Shown here one piece after another: positions 58,821 to 64,000 of a DNA stretch of 64,000 bases. Position numbers and translations under genes: made by a program. Source of the stretch: Verrucomicrobiia bacterium. Its GTDB lineage: Bacteria; Verrucomicrobiota; Verrucomicrobiia; Limisphaerales; JADLHS01. How positions within the stretch are numbered: the first letter of the stretch is position 1; the number at the start of each line of letters is the position of its first letter. The notes under the pieces were generated by a model. The model saw nothing but the letters and a program-made list of their open reading frames with translations, made no database searches and was not told where the DNA came from. The stretch is from contig JAMLJH010000002.1 in the NCBI GenBank assembly GCA_023953615.1, forward strand, positions 770,592 to 834,591, written 5' to 3'.

Positions 58821-59096
58821 CTACGACGCCAGTTCGGCCAAACGCCGCTGCACCGGCAAAATCCCGGCCTTACGACGCCAGTGCGGCAAACCGCCAGAGT
58901 AGCGGTCACTTACGATGCCAATGTGGTGAGAAATCCTCCAGTCACTTGAAAATCTAAAAATGAACCAGCCGCGTCATAACCTTACGATCAGAGCGCGGCT
59001 ATTCGGCTACGAATTACGATGCCAGTGCGGTCAAACGGCCAAAAACCTTACGACGCCAGTTCGGCAAGTTTTACGATGTCAAAAAAGTTCGTAACA
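58821..59096. repeat. Right-end repeat array of the transposon
   Basis: At least six copies of a degenerate unit TTACGAYGCCAGTKCGG start at 58821, 58870, 58910, 58982, 59014 and 59048, with a partial copy at 59071. Spacings (49, 40, 72, 32, 34, 23) are irregular. The left end carries an inverted copy at 56052-56072 (CGTCGTAAG) and a direct one at 56118. These are probably transposase-binding sites. Confidence 0.8.
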
Positions 59097-59294
59097 GCCA
59101 ATTCCGGTCCAGACGGCGTACGCAGTCCCAATGGGAATGGATTTGAGCGCCTGCCCGAGCAATACGAAGCTCAGAATCATGCCGATGGCTGTAGCGACGC
59201 TCGGCCAGAACCGCGTGAAGCCGTCCGTGTATTTCAGACCAATCGCCCAACCGATTTCAAACGCGCCCGCAATAAGGAGGAAAATCCAAGCCAT
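59097..59294 (-). pseudogene. sugE: 5' half of disrupted SMR exporter gene (sugE/gdx)
   Basis: 66 codons from ATG 59294: [20 protein letters not shown], ending [10 protein letters not shown] at the insertion, then five foreign residues (CYELF) and a stop from the element. The catalytic Glu of SMR proteins (E14 type) is in AFEIGW and the [13 protein letters not shown] motif is of the Gdx class. Upstream lies the end of the RHS fragment at 59257, which overlaps the start codon region. Confidence 0.9.
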
Positions 59295-59871
59295 AACGCG
59301 GAGCTTCGCATGAAAAGCGTTCGGAGGCGAGAAGCTCTTCCGGGGCCAAATCATTTTTCGGTGGCACACTTCCTGTAATGGTTGGCGTGTCGAGTTCAAC
59401 TGCGCCGCTCGGGTAATCAATCCCCCACAACCGCCCGGCAGCGTCATACCGGTTGGTCGTTCCACCCGTGTTGTCCGTCATCACCGTCACAGCGTCGTTG
59501 CCGTTATACTCGAAGCTCGCCGTCTCGCCAAGCGTCGAACTCCGATTGGTCAGGCGACCGGCAAAGTCGTAATGGTTGGTCAACGCCACGCCCGTGGGCA
59601 GCCGCACCCCGCTCAACCGATTCTCTTCGTTGTAGAAGTTCGTGAGCGAATTCCCGTCCCCAAACCGGATGCTCTTTACGTTATCCAGGTCATCATACGT
59701 GTAGCTCAACGTCTCGCCCGTCGGACTCAGCACGTTGGTCAACGCGCCCGTCTCCGCATCAAACTGATTCGTCCACCACGTTGCCCCGCTCAAATCCGTG
59801 GCGCGATACAACCGGCCCAAACTGTCGTAATCATAGCGCCGGGTGCGATTGCCCTCATCCGTGATCGCCAC
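59257..59871 (-). pseudogene. Displaced RHS core fragment
   Basis: About 205 codons of RHS/YD repeats: [71 protein letters not shown]. There is no export or N-terminal domain, and after PSGA the sequence turns non-RHS ([16 protein letters not shown] onward), running into the sugE leader. The 5' end overlaps the 3' end of the ankyrin gene. GC is near 65%, unlike the ankyrin gene, so this is the remnant of an RHS gene displaced by a newer toxin-immunity module, not a functional gene. Confidence 0.75.
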
Positions 59872-61216
59872 GGGATATTCCTCCGCCTCCTGTTCCTGGT
59901 TTTGCCCCCGCGTTCTTCATCAATCGGACAAGTGACAGCGAACTTGCCAGCGTCAGGGCCGTTTCCCCTTTCTCGGTCACATGGCTTAAGTCTGCACCGT
60001 GCTTGATCAACAACTTCACCATCTCTTTTTGGCCATTTAGCTTCGGATAAGCTGCGGGCGTTGCCCCTATGGGCCGAATCCTTCTTCCACGAGATTTTGT
60101 CCCTGGCAGTGACAGCGGGTTAAAGAGAGCCCAAAACAATGGGGTCCAACCATCGGAATCCTGCTCATTCGCATCGGCACCTTTGGAAAGAAGGTAACGG
60201 ACCATTTCCACTCGCTTGGCACGAGCAGCCGAAATTAGCAGCCCCGAGGTTCTAGGATTTGACCCTTTGCTCACCAACAGTTCTAGCAAACTAACATCGC
60301 GCGAATAAATCGCGGTTTGGATAGGATCTCCCAAGCGATTTCCGAGTGGATTTGGAACAGCCCCTGCGCACAATAACAGCTTGGCTATCTCCCATTGCTC
60401 GGCTCTCATTGCACCTTCTAAGAACGAAGTGCCTTCTGGATCAACTTTGTTCAAATCCAGCCCCGCCTCAATCAAACGTCGCACAAAAGGAACCGCACCA
60501 AGTGCGATAGCTTTTTCCAAAGGTGAACGTCCTAGACGATCTCTTGCATTAACATCAACACCTTTCGCCAAACACTTTTCTACAGCCCCCATGTCCTGCT
60601 TCGAAACAGCCTCAAATAATGCAGAAACTCCCTGGCGACGTGGAGGTTTTCTCTGCGAAACTGGTTCGAGTAATCGAACCACCTCGGGCTCATTAGAGTC
60701 CTCAGCAATCTCATAGGCGGTCTGGCCAACCCGATCTCGAACACGCGGATTCGCTCCCGCCTTCAGCAATAGCTTGACAACATCGGGTCGCCCGAAACGA
60801 GCAGCGGCCATCAGCGGAGTGTTCCCTGAAGAATCTCGCAAATCGAGCTTGGCACCTGCCGCAATACAGGCTTTGGTGAAGTCAACGGAGCCCTCTTGAG
60901 AGGCAATATGGATCGGGTATTCCCACGAGCCTCGTTTGTTTATCGAAGCGCCTGCTTTCAACAACATTCGAAATGCCTGCCTATTCTTCGCATATATGGC
61001 CCTCATCAACAGCGTGCACCCACCACCCTTAGGATGTTCTACTGCGCCCAGGTCTGCGCCAGCCTCAATCAGAATCCGCAATACAGAATTGGCTTTGTGG
61101 CGGACTGCCAAGAAGCAAACGTAGTCACTCGGACACTCGCCTTGCCGTAAGAAGTCCCTGACAACTGAAACTGCATTGTCCGAGACGGCTTGAGCGAAAT
61201 CCGAGTTGGTAGCCAT
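59855..61216 (-). CDS. Ankyrin-repeat protein, probable immunity to the RHS toxin
   Basis: 453 aa with about 10 ankyrin repeats, e.g. GNTPLMAAARFGRPDVVKLL, GRSPLEKAIALGAVPFVRRL, DGWTPLFWALFNPL and GETALTLASSLSLVRLM. No signal peptide, so cytoplasmic. Its ATG is 5 bases after the stop of the RHS toxin gene, and its GC is about 48-50% against 62-65% for the RHS cores. Ankyrin proteins are a known class of polymorphic-toxin immunity. The C-terminal end (GTGGGGISRGDHG) abuts RHS coding DNA in another frame and may be a chimeric tail. Immunity is inferred from position. Confidence 0.7.
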   Translation of the reverse strand: MATNSDFAQAVSDNAVSVVRDFLRQGECPSDYVCFLAVRHKANSVLRILIEAGADLGAVEHPKGGGCTLLMRAIYAKNRQAFRMLLKAGASINKRGSWEYPIHIASQEGSVDFTKACIAAGAKLDLRDSSGNTPLMAAARFGRPDVVKLLLKAGANPRVRDRVGQTAYEIAEDSNEPEVVRLLEPVSQRKPPRRQGVSALFEAVSKQDMGAVEKCLAKGVDVNARDRLGRSPLEKAIALGAVPFVRRLIEAGLDLNKVDPEGTSFLEGAMRAEQWEIAKLLLCAGAVPNPLGNRLGDPIQTAIYSRDVSLLELLVSKGSNPRTSGLLISAARAKRVEMVRYLLSKGADANEQDSDGWTPLFWALFNPLSLPGTKSRGRRIRPIGATPAAYPKLNGQKEMVKLLIKHGADLSHVTEKGETALTLASSLSLVRLMKNAGAKPGTGGGGISRGDHG

Positions 61217-61221
61217 GAGAA

Positions 61222-62910
61222 TTATTCAAAAACAATGACGACTAGTGGCAATGCGCCCTTTTTCATACCCTTAAATACCACCTGAGCCTGTATGATCTCG
61301 TTTGACGGAGCGCCTTTTCCTCTGATCGCACAAATGATCAGCGCTGTCCGCGAATGCACATGACCAGCAGCATAGTTCATCATGGCCTGAAACTGCGGCG
61401 GTTCTTGAGTTCCGCCATACTGGTCGTATAAAGTCTTGGCGCTAGATTTGATCTCCCCAACCACCCACGTTTTGCCTTCGGTTGGTTCATTGTGGCCAAG
61501 AACAAAATCAGCACGAGGGATACCTTGACTGATGAAACTCCCCAGTTCTTTGAAGTCAATTCCGTCTTTGCAGTTAAACCCATCGGCATGCGGTGTCCCA
61601 TCTGTGAAAATCGGCACCTCCAGGAATAACCAGTCTGGGACATCGAGATTGTCGCAAATTAGACTAGTGAGGCTTTTAGACACCTTCTCGCCTTGTTCAA
61701 ATGATGAAAGCATATCTGGCATCGGAAAGAAGTTCTTAATCCGTTTCAGCGCCTCATCTTTAACAAGATTTCCCAAAACCTTGAGTGCCTTTTTCCGACC
61801 TTGGGTGGTTGCAATTCCCTTGAATGCTGCAAGTGCTGCTTGCTTCCCGCTGACAATGTTAACCTCAATCAACGTAAAACGTCCGCTTGGGTCACTAAAA
61901 ATTGAGGGATTTGAATTGGCGTATGAATACGGGTTCAAGGTGTCAGGTGTCTTGAAGTTGCCCGGGTTTGGATCCCTGCTCGTGAACCTCCCCATGCGCG
62001 CATCGTATTCCCGCGCCCGCATGTGGTAGAGGCCGCTCTGTTCTTCCAACCACGCACCGTGGAAGCGGAAATCCCCACCCGTGCCGGTCGGCGCAGCAGT
62101 TGTCCCGCTCTGATTCCGCACGTTCCCAAACCCATCGTAATTGATGCTCGCAATCTTCGTCTGGCTCGCGTTCACCAACGCCGCCACGCTTCCCATCGCA
62201 TCCTCAAGATAATAAACGGCGTTGCCATTTTCATCGAACCGCAGAATGGGGTCGTCTCCCAGATACACGTAGCCTTGTTGCACCGCACCACTGGCATCGG
62301 CTACCAGAAGCGGACTTTCCAAGTCGCTGCCCGGCGTAGGAGCAACGAGGAACTTCCGCATTTCACTTGCGCTGTTCGTCGAGAAGGTTCTCCGGCCACT
62401 CGCATCGTGCTGATATGTCACCCAACTTGCTCCGTTCGTCACCGCCGTCACTTGGTCAGCCGTATTGTAGCCGAGATTGAGGGTGGCGCTGTCCCGATTG
62501 ATTTGCGTCACCCGCCCACCGCTGTCATAGGTGTAGTTTTCCAAAGTGCTGCCGTTGGCGGCATTTTTGACGGCCGTGATTTGATACCCGCCGCTCACAC
62601 TGTTGGTCAGCGTCAACCCGCCTTTCACCAGCTTGATGCGGCTGCCGGACGCATCGTAACCGTAGCTGTTGGTCGTCTGCGGCACACCGCCCGAACTGTA
62701 ATACACTTCGTTGGTCAATCGAAGCGCGGCGTCGTATCCAAGCACGGCGTAAGTTCCATCCTCCCGCGTGATCTTGTTCGGTTCACCACCGGCATTGCGC
62801 ACGTACGCAAACGATGCCAGCACCGCCCCACTACTCATCTTGTGCGTGATGCCTGCGACGCGGTCGCGCCAATCCGCACCTGGATATTGAATTCGCAACG
62901 CCCGAGACAT
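61222..62910 (-). CDS. RHS-repeat protein with PD-(D/E)XK nuclease-like C-terminal toxin domain
   Basis: 562 aa. Residues 1-344 are RHS repeats ending in the conserved core (EYDARMGRFTSRDPNPGNFK, LNPYSYANSNPSIFSDPSGR). Residues 345-562 form a distinct, AT-richer tip: helical 350-400, then RADFVLG with D468, VVGEIKSS with E486-x-K488 and an FQAMMNYA Gln, i.e. the D...ExK pattern of restriction-endonuclease-fold toxins. There is a stop just upstream of ATG 62910 and no N-terminal export domain, so it may be an orphan tip or rely on another RHS gene. The likely target is nucleic acid. Confidence 0.8.
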   Translation of the reverse strand: MSRALRIQYPGADWRDRVAGITHKMSSGAVLASFAYVRNAGGEPNKITREDGTYAVLGYDAALRLTNEVYYSSGGVPQTTNSYGYDASGSRIKLVKGGLTLTNSVSGGYQITAVKNAANGSTLENYTYDSGGRVTQINRDSATLNLGYNTADQVTAVTNGASWVTYQHDASGRRTFSTNSASEMRKFLVAPTPGSDLESPLLVADASGAVQQGYVYLGDDPILRFDENGNAVYYLEDAMGSVAALVNASQTKIASINYDGFGNVRNQSGTTAAPTGTGGDFRFHGAWLEEQSGLYHMRAREYDARMGRFTSRDPNPGNFKTPDTLNPYSYANSNPSIFSDPSGRFTLIEVNIVSGKQAALAAFKGIATTQGRKKALKVLGNLVKDEALKRIKNFFPMPDMLSSFEQGEKVSKSLTSLICDNLDVPDWLFLEVPIFTDGTPHADGFNCKDGIDFKELGSFISQGIPRADFVLGHNEPTEGKTWVVGEIKSSAKTLYDQYGGTQEPPQFQAMMNYAAGHVHSRTALIICAIRGKGAPSNEIIQAQVVFKGMKKGALPLVVIVFE

Positions 62911-63041
62911 GACCGTGTTCTACCGCCACGCCAAATGAGTGTCAATAGTGCGGGTGAACTCTTTCACAAAACATCCACGGCAGGGTTTGGTGGCATGGTT
63001 CAGTGCTTGAAACCTTGCGTTGCCTGGCGTTTAATTTTGTT

Positions 63042-63860
63042 GTGCCAACCAAGGTCATCGCGGTCGCAAATCAAAAGGGCGGAGTCGGCAAAACCACCAC
63101 ATCCGTCAATCTGGCGGCGTGTCTGGCGGCGCTGGGACACCGGATTTTGCTGCTGGATTTGGACCCACAGGCCAATGCCACCAGCGGGTTGGGCGTGGAT
63201 AAAATCGAAGGTGCCAGCGCGTACCGGCCGCTGTTCGGCGAAAGTCCGTTGGCGGAAAAAATCAAGGCGACCGCCTTCGAGCGCCTGGCGCTGATTCCCA
63301 GCGAAGTGGATTTGTGCGGGGCGGACGTGGAACTCGCGCGGTCGGAAAATCATTTGCAACGGCTCAGGTTGGCATTGCAACCAATTCGCGAGTCGGGGCA
63401 GCACGATTTAATTCTGATTGATTGTCCGCCGTCGCTCGGGATTTTGACGTTGAACGCGTTTGTGGCGGCGGACGGAGTTTTGGTGCCGCTGCAGTGCGAG
63501 TATTACGCGCTGGAGGGAATTTCGCTGATGAGCAAAATCCTCGGTCAGTTGCGTGAGGCGGGCGTGAATCCGGCCCTGGATATTTTTGGCGTGGTAATGA
63601 CGATGTTCGACGCGCGGACCAAGCTTTCGCGTGAGGTGGTGGACGAAGTGCGCCATCTGCTGGGCGAGCGGGTGTTTGAAACGGTGATTCCCCGCAGCAC
63701 GAAGCTGGCGGAAGCGCCGAGTTTCGGGAAACCCATTATTTACTACGACAAATACAGCGCCAGCGCCGCCGCGTATGAAGTGTTGGCGGGCGAAATCGCC
63801 GCGCGTCTGCAATTGCCCCGGGTTGCGGCGACCAGTGTAAGCGCGGCTTCCGCTCAGTAG
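63042..63860 (+). CDS. parA: Chromosome-partitioning ATPase ParA
   Basis: 272 aa Walker-type ATPase with deviant Walker A KGGVGKTTTS in AVANQKGGVGKTTT, then LLLDLDPQANATSG and, later, LIDCPPSLGILTLNAFVAAD. Start GTG 63042 (MPTKVIAVANQ) matches the family; a GTG at 63003 is in frame upstream. It partners ParB in chromosome segregation. It is divergent from the RHS gene (start codons 131 bases apart). Confidence 0.93.
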   Translation: MPTKVIAVANQKGGVGKTTTSVNLAACLAALGHRILLLDLDPQANATSGLGVDKIEGASAYRPLFGESPLAEKIKATAFERLALIPSEVDLCGADVELARSENHLQRLRLALQPIRESGQHDLILIDCPPSLGILTLNAFVAADGVLVPLQCEYYALEGISLMSKILGQLREAGVNPALDIFGVVMTMFDARTKLSREVVDEVRHLLGERVFETVIPRSTKLAEAPSFGKPIIYYDKYSASAAAYEVLAGEIAARLQLPRVAATSVSAASAQ

Positions 63861-64000
63861 CGGTTGCTTCGTTGTGGCTGGGATTGAGCCAGACACCGGT
63901 TGGTTTAATGACGAGTGTGTTTTCAACGCGCTCGGCCCGGGCAATCCAAGGTAATAACTTTACAGAACCGTCGAATATCATAATCTCGATTTTTTATGGC
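63861..64000. other. Post-parA stretch, possible parB start
   Basis: 136 bases with no gene, then ATGGC at 63996-64000. ParB normally follows ParA, so this could be its first codons (Met-Ala); too little is seen to annotate it. Confidence 0.25.

Larger units (their letters stand above)
56046..59096. mobile_element. 3051-bp Mu/Tn7-like transposon disrupting sugE
   Basis: Ends are 5'-TGTTA...TAACA-3', the TG/CA termini of Mu/Tn7/Tn552-type elements, with a 6-bp target duplication. Inward from each end is the shared box TGCCG(C/A)A(G/C)TG(C/G)CGTCGTAAG, and the right end holds about six related TTACGAYGCCAG repeats, as expected of several transposase-binding sites. Genes in order: frameshifted zinc-ribbon protein, D,D(35)E transposase, truncated AAA ATPase, small primase-like protein. 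The ends are intact, but the ATPase and zinc-ribbon genes are broken, so it is probably no longer autonomous. Confidence 0.88.

Noticed and set aside
58821..59096. CRISPR array
   Set aside because: Repeats are degenerate, spaced irregularly (23 to 72 bases) and mirrored at the other transposon end; no cas genes are present.
56046..59096. Tn3 or IS3-type classification of the element
   Set aside because: End sequence TG...CA, Mu-type transposase C-terminus, ATPase partner and multiple internal end repeats point to the Mu/Tn7-like group instead.
59295..59400. Guanidine riboswitch before sugE
   Set aside because: No ykkC-type conserved blocks or paired ACGR hairpins are recognisable in the leader; it is partly the RHS fragment's coding sequence.

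Overview
The window looks like chromosomal DNA of a member of the Verrucomicrobiota, probably near the Limisphaerales/Pedosphaera group. This rests on gene content seen here: a prepilin-type protein with the LIxLLVVIAI methylation motif, a PEP-CTERM protein, a very large PVC-type dehydrogenase/HEAT/cytochrome c protein, an ADOP-type permease operon under PadR, a TIGR03790-family protein, and a giant CotH protein with autotransporter-type strand repeats. GC is about 58-62% in most genes. No 16S rRNA gene is present, so the taxonomy is an inference.

Layout. 1-7.5 kb: prepilin (cut by the window edge), small membrane protein, outer-membrane porin-like protein, orphan oligopeptide ABC ATPase, hisD, tyrS, mdh. 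7.6-9.8 kb: small accessory patch with a degenerate tandem duplicate, a REP-like palindrome, a DUF4145 gene and a tiny membrane protein bounded by attC-like motifs. 9.8-21 kb: trpA, PEP-CTERM protein, mannose-1-phosphate guanylyltransferase, the 1114-aa dehydrogenase/cytochrome, MetA-pathway-like porin, trpB2, pheT. 21-26.3 kb: phosphodiesterase, hisB, an ECF sigma/anti-sigma/secreted-protein trio, and gcvH-glutaredoxin-lipA (a lipoylation group). 26.3-36.7 kb: acetyltransferase-like membrane protein, a glucose/sorbosone-dehydrogenase-type diheme protein, glcF-glcD, metH with an upstream 24-bp palindrome. 36.8-42.1 kb: PadR-controlled efflux operon (padR, ADOP permease, ATPase, HlyD adaptor) with a tandem operator. 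42.1-46.7 kb: bifunctional nuclease, holA, STAS protein, rpoD, tRNA-Met. 47-55.9 kb: TIGR03790 protein, MBL hydrolase, CotH protein, recN.

55.9-63 kb is the accessory island. A guanidinium-exporter-type SMR gene (sugE/gdx) is split by a 3051-bp transposon (56046-59096) with TG...CA ends, a 6-bp target duplication (GCCAAT), multiple internal end repeats, a D,D(35)E integrase-type transposase, a truncated ExeA/TniB-like ATPase, a primase-like small protein and a frameshifted zinc-ribbon gene. Next to it lies a polymorphic-toxin locus: an N-terminally short RHS protein with a PD-(D/E)XK nuclease-like C-terminal domain, a directly adjacent ankyrin-repeat protein (likely immunity), and a displaced RHS core fragment. 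The toxin tip and ankyrin gene are AT-richer than the flanking RHS cores, which suggests a swapped-in module. parA follows, and the last bases of the window may be the start of parB.

The strongest candidates for something undescribed are the RHS-nuclease/ankyrin pair and the compact transposon with its repeat-laden right end.
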